Source of the DNA: Paenibacillus sp. J5C2022
Lineage (GTDB): Bacteria; Bacillota; Bacilli; Paenibacillales; Paenibacillaceae
Assembly: GCF_025567625.1 (NCBI RefSeq)
Contig: NZ_JAOQJC010000018.1
Location: 62,001 to 126,000 of the forward strand
Direction of reading: 5' to 3'
Length of the DNA stretch: 64,000 nt
Under the pieces are notes generated by a model. It did no database searches. It was not told where the DNA came from and saw only the letters and a program-made list of their open reading frames with translations. This document shows, in pieces, positions 16,966 to 25,878 of the stretch; position 1 is the first letter of the stretch, and each line of letters begins with the position of its first letter. The translations under genes were made by a program, and so were the position numbers.

Positions 16966-19900
16966 TTATGCGTTGGCTTCCATCAATTGAATCAGGCAGC
17001 GATACACTTTGATGCTGCCATCCTTAGCTATAACGGTAATCTCGGCCATACCCATCGGAGACTCTCCACCCTTCAGCTCGGTGTATGAGACGGATTCCAC
17101 GCTCGCTCCTTCGCTAACCGATACTTTCAGTTTCTTGGGATCGAACGCCTTATCCTTCACGAACAGGGAGAAAATGCCGAACCGCTCTTCGATAAGATAC
17201 TTATTCTTGTTCTTATAGACGATGCTCTCAATGCCCTTCGAGTTGGAAGCTGCCACAGAACCGATTATCTCAGTCCATACGGGATTGGAATAGGCGAATC
17301 CCGTACCGGTCAGCGGACCGATTCCCGAGCTGTTGACTTGCGCCTTCTCGCTGCGCACTTCGAGACGGTAGAACGCATGATCCGCTACAGGCAAGCATAC
17401 CATCTTCACGAACGTATTCATCCCCATGCCGGTCAGGTCTTCTTCGAATACGACATCTCCGCCGTCATAATCCGAGATATCCCCAGTCACGTTATGCTTC
17501 ACGATACGAATATGCGTCAGATCGCCGTTCGGATCATATGCCTGAATCCGGAAGTTAGCGATACCCGCTTCCTCCAGCCGTAAAGTGTCGCCCATATCGA
17601 TGCCGCCGGCTTCGAATCGGATCTCCGGCCCGTTGGAGCCGAAGTAGCCGCCCGTCCGCAGCATGTCCAATACTTCCGGTTCCGCAAGCGCTGCTACGCG
17701 CCCTTTCGAATAAGGATCTCCGACCTTGCTCTTCGTATGGCCGTCCGAGCCCGATATGCCGTAGTACTTGCGATCGCCGCGAATATTAAGCTCGTCCCAA
17801 TAGCGGAAGGCCTGTTCATTCACTCCGCCGTCGAGCGCATGCCAGGTGCCGTTCCATACCTCCACGCCGGTGAACCCGCTCCAGTTGTACGGCTCGCTGA
17901 ATGCGAAGGTCTGCTCGAACGGATGAGCAATATAGAATAGCGCTCCCTGCCCGGTTACATTGTCTATGCTGTCCTGCCACGAATAACCCGATACAGGATC
18001 GCCGACATCCGTTCTCGGCACACCGCTATAACCGAGTGCCAGCGCATGGCCTTCATCCGTCGTAACCTCCGTGCCGCTCAGGCTCAGGAATCTTCCTCCG
18101 TAGCTGCCGGTAGCGTCTAACGCATCCTGCCATTGCGAATCCGTATTATGATCGGTATTCCATATCCAGGACAGCAGCCTCCCGTCATACATGCCGGACG
18201 CATTCTCGGCTACCGAGTCCACCCCGTCGCTATGCTCGGTATGGGAATGGGTGTCTCCACCGAAGTAGCCCTCTCCGACTGCATCCAGGCTGACCTTGCC
18301 CTTCATGGCAAAGCTGTCGGAATATACGGTGGCCTGCACTAGTCCCCTCCCGCCTTCCAGCGCCAATGCTTCCACTTGAATGGAAGCCTGTCCGCCTGCA
18401 TCCAGAACCGGCAGCTCTGCCGTATCGTCATCCGGCAGGTAGACGAAGTACGGAGACTGAAGGTCAAGCAAGACATTAGACAACGGCTGATCCGTTAAAT
18501 TCGATACGACAATACCGATATTGAATAACTCTCCGGCCGACACATGATCCGGAACGGATATCGCTACATCGGCATACTGCCCCATCATGAAGTCGGCCTG
18601 TCCCCTTCCAACCTCTGTGAGATCAACGCTTATGCTGTCACCGCCATACGCCTCATGCTGCGCCGACAACGTATAGAGACCTTTCCTGAGGAACAACTGA
18701 TACTTGCCCTTGTCGTTCGTCATCGCTTCCATCACTGCCGTCCCGCTATCGTCGACGGCTGTTATTCGCACTCCGGACACGGTATTTCCTTCCGCATCGG
18801 AGACTTTGCCGGTCACGCTGGCAACCTCCTCCGGAGTGCCATGTTCCCGAATGAACGCCGACCAGAATTCCGCCACATTGTAAGGCTCCTCTGCAGGGCC
18901 GGGAACATGGGGCAGATGATAGACGACATACTCCTGCCGTTCTCCGTCCGACACCTCGGCATTGAACCAGACTCCGTTGAATATGCCCTCGTGCATGACG
19001 ATATCCGGCTGCTGCTCCTCCGGCCAGATGATCGCATGGGCGGTGTTGCCGGTGAATGCATTGTGAATGCCATTGAACAGATAGTTATCCGTCCATCCGC
19101 TTCTGACTGCCCGCTTCTCCTGATTGTACACCCAGTTCACACCGGGCAGATAGCTATGCTGCTCGCCCGGCTGATCCGGATCGATAATATAGCCGAAGTG
19201 CCCCGCGAAGTCGGCTCCCGTCTCATTGTCTAGCGTGATCTCCATCTTAATGAGTGGCGTGCCTTCGACGATGGAATAGCGCACAGAAGACTTCATGCCT
19301 GCGTCCCGGTCCCAGTCCCCTTCCGCCTTAATGGCATCTCTGTTGCGGCTGATATTGGGCAGCTCCAGCTTATCCAGAGGATGGAACCACGACCATTCCA
19401 TATGCTTGCCGTCAGCTTCGTCCTCCGGCGTGACGCCAAGGTCGGAGCTGAGGACGAATTCGGTAAAGTCCAGATTCTCCGCTCCCGTCAGCTTGGGCAC
19501 CGCGTCCATCATATGCCCGGGCGTCAGAGAACCCCACTTGTTGTTGCCGGAGGCGTTATTGCTCCAATCGGCAGGGTCCATGCCTGCAGTTCTGACGGTG
19601 CCGATCGTAAGCTTCACCTCCGGACTCTCCAGGTAGTAGTATTCGTTATTGGGCCACCAGTCTCTGGACGTGCCCGCATAGGTGAAGCCGGGGTCTCCTT
19701 TCGTAACGCCGCTTAACATTTCCATGTCCGGCGCTGCCATCGTAAAGTCCGCAGTCGCGGCATCACCGGCGATCAGAGCGGTGAGCGTCCGTTCCTCTTG
19801 CTCTATCCCGTTATCGGCTCGAATCAAGTACTCTTGTCCCTTCAGGGCGAAGATGCAGTACGCTCCCTCTTCATCCGCCGTCGCCGATCCGATCAGCTCG

Positions 19901-20970
19901 CCGCCCGTAGTGTACAGATCCAGCTCGGCATGAGGGGATGGTTCTCCCAATGCGTCGGTGACCAGACCCGACACTTCTCCGATGCTGCCCGCAGCCGTGC
20001 CGTCCCGGACGACCTGGGCCCAGAATTGCGCTGTCAGATAAGGCTCGTAAGCCGAGGAGGGCCGGTGTGGAAGATGATAGATGATCAGCTCCTGCGAACC
20101 GTTCGCCGCAAGCGACACTTCGAACCATGCACCGGTAATATAGCCTTCCGGAATAAGAGCTGACGGCTGTTGCTCTTCCGGCCAGATGATTGCATGCGCC
20201 GTATGGCCCGTGTACTTGTCCTGGCTTCCGTTGAACAGATAATTGCGATTCCAGCCGGATGTGATGTACTGGCTGACTTGTCCTCCGCGCCACCCCCAGC
20301 CGGGCACATAGCTCTGCTGCTCCAGTTGTTCGTCCGAGTCGATAATATAGCCAAGATGTCCCTGGAATGGCGCCCCTCCTTCATTCGTCAATGTTAGCTG
20401 CATCTTGATTAGAGGCGTGCCTTCCACAAGCGAGTAGACAACCGAGGACTTAATGTCCGGATTGGCGTCCCAATCGCCGCTTGCCGTTATCGTGTCCCCT
20501 GCAATGCCAATCGCATCGTGCTCCAGCTTCTCGGTGGGATACCACCAAGTCCGGGCAGGCTCGCTTCGCAGCACGAATTCCGTATAATCCAGATTGTCGC
20601 GCATGCCGGGCTTCGGTGCCGCATCCATCAGACTGCCTTTCGTCAACGAACCCCATCGATCATTGCCGGAAGCGTCCGGACCGTAATCCGTCTCGTCGAA
20701 CGTGCTCAGCCGAACCGTGCCCACCGTCATCTTCACATGTTCATTCTCCAAATAATAATAGTCGGTTGACTCTACCCAATCCCGCGCCGCCGGCCCGTAA
20801 GTGAAGCCGGGGTCATCGCTCGTAACGCCCGCCTCTGTTCCAGAAGCTGCAACAGCGGTCGCTGTCGCAGCTGCAGCCGCAAGCATAACTGCCATCAGCA
20901 TCGCGACCGCAACAGACAGCAAGACAACAACCGCTCTCCTTTTCTTTCCGTTACATTTTCCGAATTCCAT
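16966..20970 (-). CDS. Secreted CehA/McbA-type PHP-domain hydrolase with duplicated N-terminal module
   Basis: 1334 residues. The ATG at 20970 is preferred over one 18 bp upstream because AGGAGG lies between them, 9 bp before it. Signal peptide 1-43; module 1 about 50-310; carboxypeptidase-regulatory-like domain about 335-410; module 2 about 425-705, clearly homologous to module 1 (shared HAIIWPEEQQP, VEGTPLIKM, NYLFNG). A second regulatory-like domain (720-795) and a CARDB-like domain (800-895) follow. The PHP metallohydrolase domain (about 902-1195) carries ligand motifs GDTHSHTEHSDG, NTDHNTDS, AHPFEQ and GSDGH. The PHP fold usually hydrolyses phosphoesters or amides with a metal cluster; the substrate here is unknown. 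It is the last gene of the SBP-YesMN-GH39 run. Confidence 0.85.
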   Translation of the reverse strand: MEFGKCNGKKRRAVVVLLSVAVAMLMAVMLAAAAATATAVAASGTEAGVTSDDPGFTYGPAARDWVESTDYYYLENEHVKMTVGTVRLSTFDETDYGPDASGNDRWGSLTKGSLMDAAPKPGMRDNLDYTEFVLRSEPARTWWYPTEKLEHDAIGIAGDTITASGDWDANPDIKSSVVYSLVEGTPLIKMQLTLTNEGGAPFQGHLGYIIDSDEQLEQQSYVPGWGWRGGQVSQYITSGWNRNYLFNGSQDKYTGHTAHAIIWPEEQQPSALIPEGYITGAWFEVSLAANGSQELIIYHLPHRPSSAYEPYLTAQFWAQVVRDGTAAGSIGEVSGLVTDALGEPSPHAELDLYTTGGELIGSATADEEGAYCIFALKGQEYLIRADNGIEQEERTLTALIAGDAATADFTMAAPDMEMLSGVTKGDPGFTYAGTSRDWWPNNEYYYLESPEVKLTIGTVRTAGMDPADWSNNASGNNKWGSLTPGHMMDAVPKLTGAENLDFTEFVLSSDLGVTPEDEADGKHMEWSWFHPLDKLELPNISRNRDAIKAEGDWDRDAGMKSSVRYSIVEGTPLIKMEITLDNETGADFAGHFGYIIDPDQPGEQHSYLPGVNWVYNQEKRAVRSGWTDNYLFNGIHNAFTGNTAHAIIWPEEQQPDIVMHEGIFNGVWFNAEVSDGERQEYVVYHLPHVPGPAEEPYNVAEFWSAFIREHGTPEEVASVTGKVSDAEGNTVSGVRITAVDDSGTAVMEAMTNDKGKYQLFLRKGLYTLSAQHEAYGGDSISVDLTEVGRGQADFMMGQYADVAISVPDHVSAGELFNIGIVVSNLTDQPLSNVLLDLQSPYFVYLPDDDTAELPVLDAGGQASIQVEALALEGGRGLVQATVYSDSFAMKGKVSLDAVGEGYFGGDTHSHTEHSDGVDSVAENASGMYDGRLLSWIWNTDHNTDSQWQDALDATGSYGGRFLSLSGTEVTTDEGHALALGYSGVPRTDVGDPVSGYSWQDSIDNVTGQGALFYIAHPFEQTFAFSEPYNWSGFTGVEVWNGTWHALDGGVNEQAFRYWDELNIRGDRKYYGISGSDGHTKSKVGDPYSKGRVAALAEPEVLDMLRTGGYFGSNGPEIRFEAGGIDMGDTLRLEEAGIANFRIQAYDPNGDLTHIRIVKHNVTGDISDYDGGDVVFEEDLTGMGMNTFVKMVCLPVADHAFYRLEVRSEKAQVNSSGIGPLTGTGFAYSNPVWTEIIGSVAASNSKGIESIVYKNKNKYLIEERFGIFSLFVKDKAFDPKKLKVSVSEGASVESVSYTELKGGESPMGMAEITVIAKDGSIKVYRCLIQLMEANA

Positions 20971-21043
20971 GCCTAATAACCTCCTCATGGATTAGGTGGC
21001 TGCATTGACAATCATCTGAAATTCCCGACACTTCATCCCATTC

Positions 21044-22366
21044 TTAGCGCTTCTCTATGCTCACGTAGAGAATGGAATGCTTCGGCGCGCGCAGCACCAG
21101 CTCCCCCGATCCTACCGTTCCGCTCTCCGCCGCCTCGAAGCTCCTCTCGGCATCGATTCGATAGATCGTGAACCGGTCCTCCGGCACGACGCCCTCTCCT
21201 GCGATATTCACCGTATACTCCGCTTCCTCCTCGCGGAAGTGGCTAATCAGCACGGCGATATCGCCATTGCCGCCTCTGCCGGCCAGACAGGATGCCCCGT
21301 CGCTTGCCTTCCCAATCGTACACGCCAGCCTGACGTCATGTCTTAGCAGCTTATCGAAAGCATGGAAGGCGTAGAAGCTCTTCTGCGGTACGCCGTAATA
21401 GTCGAACAGGCCGCAAAATAATGCCGTCGGCTGCGCGTCGTAATAATTGGCATAATCGACAGGCAGATCCTGAAGCAGGGACAGCACATGTGCAGCGAAG
21501 GATGCCCCCTCTTCGCTCTTCTGCCTGTCGAACACATCCTTGCGCAGCCATTCGTTCCCCTTCTTCCAGATCGTGCCGAAATCACCGGTGAAGTAATTCC
21601 ACTCGTTGAAGTGGCTTTCCGTCCCGGTATAGCCGTATTGGTCCAGCAGCCCGCGCACATGCCGGGCATGACGTGCAATGACCTGCGGATCTGCCGTGTA
21701 CGTATGCCAGGAGAAGAAGTCCAGCGGCGCTTCCGTACGCCTGCAGTGGGCCAGGAACTCCGGCACGAATTCTCTGGCCGGTCCGGCAGCAGCAGGTCCG
21801 CCTACCTTCAGAGAGGGATCGAACGCCTTGATCGCCTTGGCTGCCGTCTCATAAAGCTCGTAATACTGCTCATGGGTACCCGACCACATGCGCACGCTAT
21901 AGTCCGGCTCGTTCCAGATTTCCCAGTAGTCAATGCCGTAATGGAAGCCGTCCGCCCAGCCGTGGTTGTAATGACGGATAATGCCGATACAGATCTGGGC
22001 CCACTTCGCATAGTCGGAAGGCGGATGGACGAAGTACTTCTTCTCCGTATGCTCGATGCTTTCCCCGAGCCGATACAGAATCTTGGCTCCCGTCGCCGCG
22101 ACCGTGCGCATATATTCATCCGTCTGGGTGAAATGATAGCTTGCCGGATCGGCGGGGTCCTTGTCGAAGTCCGGGAAGATAATATGCATATCCACTTCGC
22201 GCGGATGAGGCCAGTTCGGATCATGGAGCCGAACGAGGGGCACTCCCATATCCACATAATAATCTGTCACATCTACTAACGAGCCGTAAGTAACGGGACC
22301 GTTGTTAACACCGTGAACCGGCTTGAACAGACCGATCGCCCGATCGGCATGAATAGTCACTTCCAT
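21044..22366 (-). CDS. Cytoplasmic GH39-like glycoside hydrolase
   Basis: 440 residues, no signal peptide. TIM-barrel clan-A enzyme of the GH39 beta-xylosidase type: acid/base Glu153 in WNEPD and probable nucleophile Glu255 in SHFNEWNY on later strands, then a beta-sandwich C-terminus. The ATG at 22366 has GGAGGAG eight bases upstream; the GTG three codons earlier lies too close. Being cytoplasmic, it should cleave imported oligosaccharides, which fits the SBP and permeases of this locus. Xyloside is the usual GH39 substrate, but other sugars occur, so specificity is not asserted. Confidence 0.8.
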   Translation of the reverse strand: MEVTIHADRAIGLFKPVHGVNNGPVTYGSLVDVTDYYVDMGVPLVRLHDPNWPHPREVDMHIIFPDFDKDPADPASYHFTQTDEYMRTVAATGAKILYRLGESIEHTEKKYFVHPPSDYAKWAQICIGIIRHYNHGWADGFHYGIDYWEIWNEPDYSVRMWSGTHEQYYELYETAAKAIKAFDPSLKVGGPAAAGPAREFVPEFLAHCRRTEAPLDFFSWHTYTADPQVIARHARHVRGLLDQYGYTGTESHFNEWNYFTGDFGTIWKKGNEWLRKDVFDRQKSEEGASFAAHVLSLLQDLPVDYANYYDAQPTALFCGLFDYYGVPQKSFYAFHAFDKLLRHDVRLACTIGKASDGASCLAGRGGNGDIAVLISHFREEEAEYTVNIAGEGVVPEDRFTIYRIDAERSFEAAESGTVGSGELVLRAPKHSILYVSIEKR

Positions 22367-22390
22367 TATCAGCACTCCTCCATTGTCTGA

Positions 22391-24016
22391 TTATCCTTTT
22401 CCTTGCTTGTCCCGATATTCCTGCGGCGTGACGCCATATGTCTTCTTGAATACCTTGATGAAATACGCCGTGTTCAGATAACCGATCTGGCCTGCAATCT
22501 CATACACTCTGTAATCCTTGTTGTCCAACAATTGAACCGCCCGCTCCATGCGCAAGCGAGACAGATAATCCTTCAGCCCTTCACCGGTAATCATCTTATA
22601 TATTTTGGAGAGATACACGGGATGCATACCGACATGATCCGCAAGCGTCTGGAGCGACACATCCTCCGCCAGATGCACATGAATATACTCTTGAATTTGT
22701 TCAATAAGCGACTCCCTGGCATCCTGTATTTCGTCGCTATTCGCAACCGAAAGCCTGCGACATACCTCGAACGCCCAGTTTTTGAGCATAGGCACCGATT
22801 GCACTAGCTCCGTCGATTGATAGAAGGAGATATCCTCCTCGCACTGCAGCGCCTGAGCGGCCGTCTGTCCGTTCGAGTGAGCGTAATGATAGCAGGCCGA
22901 TAGCAGCGTATGATAGATCTCGGACAGAAAGTCCGCATGAAGCTCGCCGCTGTTATGCGCTGCCTCGGCGTCTGCAAAGATGCCTCGCAGCTTCTCTCTC
23001 GCATCCTCCCATAAGCCCGCCGAGAACAGATGGGAGATGGAGGGAGGAGAATGCAAGACGGAAGCCGTCCTTACGACGGATACCGCTTCCGCGCCTGCCG
23101 TCAGCAGCAGACCGGCATCCGATCCGACTCTTCTTCTCAGCGTCTGAACCGCCCGCTCGTATGTATCAGGCAAGTCATAAGGGAAGGCTTCGCATGTCCC
23201 ATATACGACGGAGATATTCACATGCAAGTAATGATGCACCAGATGCTGCCATTGGCTCAGCAGCCGGGAGACGGAATCCGCATGACTCCCCCCGTTCCCA
23301 GGGTTTCTCGGTTTTATGACCATCACTTGATAGCCGTGAACATCCTTGCAGCTCCATAGCTCGCAGGTCGAACCCATTACCTCTTCCGCGATGTTGATGA
23401 CCGAATATTCCATCAGCGCCAGATGCCGGCCGGAATAAGCCGGACGCTCCATCCTTACCACCGCAGGGTAGGCGCTATCCCCATCATGGTAGGGCAGCTC
23501 CAGCAGCTGCAGCTTGCCCGCCGCATCCTTGGTGGATATGCGGCCCTCCAGCAAGTTGCGCAGCAGATCGGAACGAAGCGTCGGCAGATGCTGGCGAATA
23601 TACTGCATCGTTGATTGCTGAGAGGAGATATCCGTCCACTCCTTCCGCATCGCCTGCGTCAGTTGGCGGATCGACTGCATCAACGTCTCGTCGCGAACCG
23701 GCTTCAGCAAGTAATCCGCCGCATCCAGCTTCAACGCTTGTTGCGCATATTCGAATTCGGCATGACCGGTAAGCAGGATGAACTTCACGCGGCTGGAATA
23801 CGTCCTAATCGCCTGCATGAGCTGAATGCCGTCCATCCCCGGCATGCGAATATCCGTCAGCACGATGTCCACATACTGCCGCTCCACGATCGCCAGCGCT
23901 TCCCTGGCGGAATAAGCGCACAGCGCCTCCTCGATATCCAGCTCGCGCCAAGGCATCGTCTGGAAGATGGCATTGACGACCGACGGTTCATCGTCCACGA
24001 TTAGAATTCGGAACAT
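22391..24016 (-). CDS. YesN-type response regulator (receiver plus AraC HTH)
   Basis: 541 residues. Receiver domain 1-120 with phospho-acceptor Asp55 in LTDIRMPGMDG and switch Lys in LLKPV; a middle GGDEF-like linker; AraC helix-turn-helix at the C-terminus (YFIKVFKKTYGVTPQEYR). The frame extends 40 codons upstream, but AGGAGG sits before the ATG at 24016. It overlaps the kinase gene by 16 bp, so the pair is translationally coupled. Likely target: the divergent SBP/permease control region at 27604-27854. Confidence 0.93.
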   Translation of the reverse strand: MFRILIVDDEPSVVNAIFQTMPWRELDIEEALCAYSAREALAIVERQYVDIVLTDIRMPGMDGIQLMQAIRTYSSRVKFILLTGHAEFEYAQQALKLDAADYLLKPVRDETLMQSIRQLTQAMRKEWTDISSQQSTMQYIRQHLPTLRSDLLRNLLEGRISTKDAAGKLQLLELPYHDGDSAYPAVVRMERPAYSGRHLALMEYSVINIAEEVMGSTCELWSCKDVHGYQVMVIKPRNPGNGGSHADSVSRLLSQWQHLVHHYLHVNISVVYGTCEAFPYDLPDTYERAVQTLRRRVGSDAGLLLTAGAEAVSVVRTASVLHSPPSISHLFSAGLWEDAREKLRGIFADAEAAHNSGELHADFLSEIYHTLLSACYHYAHSNGQTAAQALQCEEDISFYQSTELVQSVPMLKNWAFEVCRRLSVANSDEIQDARESLIEQIQEYIHVHLAEDVSLQTLADHVGMHPVYLSKIYKMITGEGLKDYLSRLRMERAVQLLDNKDYRVYEIAGQIGYLNTAYFIKVFKKTYGVTPQEYRDKQGKG

Positions 24017-25758
24017 GCGGTATCCTCCTTCACGAGAAATGTTAGCGTTACGACCGTGCCTCCGTCGGGGTTCCGCGCCACACTCAGGCCCGATTCCCCT
24101 CCGAACATCAGCTTGATTCGCTGATTGACATTCCACAGGCCGAACGATACGTTGTCGGGATTGTCCGCACTGTCGAGACGCGACTGCAGCTCGCGGAGCT
24201 CGCTCTCTCCGATTCCTACGCCGTCGTCCGAGACGATAATCCGACAGACATGCGCGTCTTGCTCCCCGACGATGGAAATAAGAGCGTGCCCATCCTTCGG
24301 TTCAATGCCGTGAATAACCGAATTCTCGATAACGGGCTGCAGGATCAGCCGCGGAATCTCCAGTCCTGTCATGGATTCCGGAATGTCCATCCGGTAGGAG
24401 AAACGATTGGTCCGCAAATTTTGAATTTCCAAATAGTTGACGATGACATCCAGCTCATCCTGCAGCTTTGTCGTTCCCTTGCCGAGACGAGTCGTGTACC
24501 GGAAGTATTCGCCGAGATTCAGCGCCATGGCGACCACGGCTTCCTCTTCACCGAGACGGGCCTGATTTTTGATGAAGAACAGGCAATTGTACAGGAAGTG
24601 GGGATTAATCTGCGACTGCAGTTGCTTCAGCAGCGCCTCCCTGGAACGAATGCGTTCCTCGTACACCCTCTCCAGCAAGGTCTGGATCTCTTCGGCCATC
24701 TCATTGAATCGGCGGAACAGGAAGGCGAACTCTCCGGAGCCCTCCATCCGGATACGGGAGGCGTAGTTGCCCCGCTTGATTCCTTGTATGTTCCTGATTA
24801 ATTCACGTATGGGCACTTGAAGCTGGCGGTATAAAATATGTGCGGCAACTATGCTCAGAATCAGAAGCGCAGCTGTGAACGTGTAGAACAGGTGACGCGC
24901 TTTCGTCACGGGCGACAGCATCTGATCGACCGGAATGGAATCGACAAGGTACCAATCGAGACCGTATAACCGCTGATAGGTAGCGACATAATGCTGACCG
25001 GACAGCTCTACGGACAAGTTGCTCTGTCCCTCGTCCAGCTCGATGGAGTCCAGATAAGCCCGCACATCGGCCGCATAATCCGCATCAATCGTATGGTTGC
25101 CGATCAAGCCGGACTGTGGGCTGTAGAGCAGCGGATCGCCCTGCCCGTCCGCCTTGTATTGATCCAGCATGCTCCGCAGGTCTTCCGTACCCATAGCGGT
25201 CTTGATAATCAGGCGCGCGGAAGCCGGATCTTCGTAGGCATCGCTCGGAGCGACGGCGTGCCAGACGAAGGTTCCCTGATCCTCCGATGCGCCTGTATCG
25301 TACTGCCAACCCTTCTTGATCCCGCCGATCAATTCCGCATCCTCGAAGCCGAACGTGTTGCTGGTCGTGGAGATGACTTCGTGCGTCAATCTTGAATACA
25401 CGGTAATGTCCGTCCACCAGCCCGTAATGCCCGACTGCAGGGATATCTGCTCCAGAATGCTTCGCTTCAGCTTCTGCCGGTCATAAGGGTCTCCCGACAG
25501 CTGCTTGTACTCCAGCTCCCGTATTTCGGGATCGTTGGCCAGCATGATGGAATTAATGGAGATCCCATTGAATTTCTCCTCCAGCTGGTTTTTCAGGAAC
25601 ATGAGCTTGTTCAGATTGGCCGTCTCAATCTCCCGCTTGATGACGTCCACCGTAATCCGGTTGTAGACGGAGAAGAACACCATCATCAGCACCAGCAAGC
25701 CAATAACGAGAATAAGCACTTTCGAGAAGCTGTTCAGCTTCAGATTCATAGCTTTCAT
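24001..25758 (-). CDS. YesM-type sensor histidine kinase
   Basis: 585 residues. TM1 about 13-33, extracellular dCache-like sensor to about 285, TM2 about 290-312, HAMP, His_kinase domain with phospho-acceptor His in QSQINPHFLYN, and an HATPase domain (N box ENSVIHGI, G1 DDGVGIG). It is the partner of the overlapping YesN regulator and follows the SBP gene by 120 bp. A hairpin (GCACT...AGTGC) in that gap could reduce read-through or mark processing. Probable ligand: the sugar or SBP complex of this locus (inference). Confidence 0.93.
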   Translation of the reverse strand: MKAMNLKLNSFSKVLILVIGLLVLMMVFFSVYNRITVDVIKREIETANLNKLMFLKNQLEEKFNGISINSIMLANDPEIRELEYKQLSGDPYDRQKLKRSILEQISLQSGITGWWTDITVYSRLTHEVISTTSNTFGFEDAELIGGIKKGWQYDTGASEDQGTFVWHAVAPSDAYEDPASARLIIKTAMGTEDLRSMLDQYKADGQGDPLLYSPQSGLIGNHTIDADYAADVRAYLDSIELDEGQSNLSVELSGQHYVATYQRLYGLDWYLVDSIPVDQMLSPVTKARHLFYTFTAALLILSIVAAHILYRQLQVPIRELIRNIQGIKRGNYASRIRMEGSGEFAFLFRRFNEMAEEIQTLLERVYEERIRSREALLKQLQSQINPHFLYNCLFFIKNQARLGEEEAVVAMALNLGEYFRYTTRLGKGTTKLQDELDVIVNYLEIQNLRTNRFSYRMDIPESMTGLEIPRLILQPVIENSVIHGIEPKDGHALISIVGEQDAHVCRIIVSDDGVGIGESELRELQSRLDSADNPDNVSFGLWNVNQRIKLMFGGESGLSVARNPDGGTVVTLTFLVKEDTACSEF

Positions 25759-25878
25759 AGCGTCATCACGCGCCCTGTATCGGAGTTGTGTTTACGTGTT
25801 TGATCGTAACATAGCCCGCCATTTTGCACTATGGCTACAGTGCGCGTCCCTGCTCGTTTCCTGCTTTGATTCGCACGC

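Noticed and set aside
22376..24136. Longer start of the YesN regulator (40 extra codons)
   Set aside because: The extension is Arg-rich kinase-gene sequence in another frame; AGGAGG marks the start at 24016.
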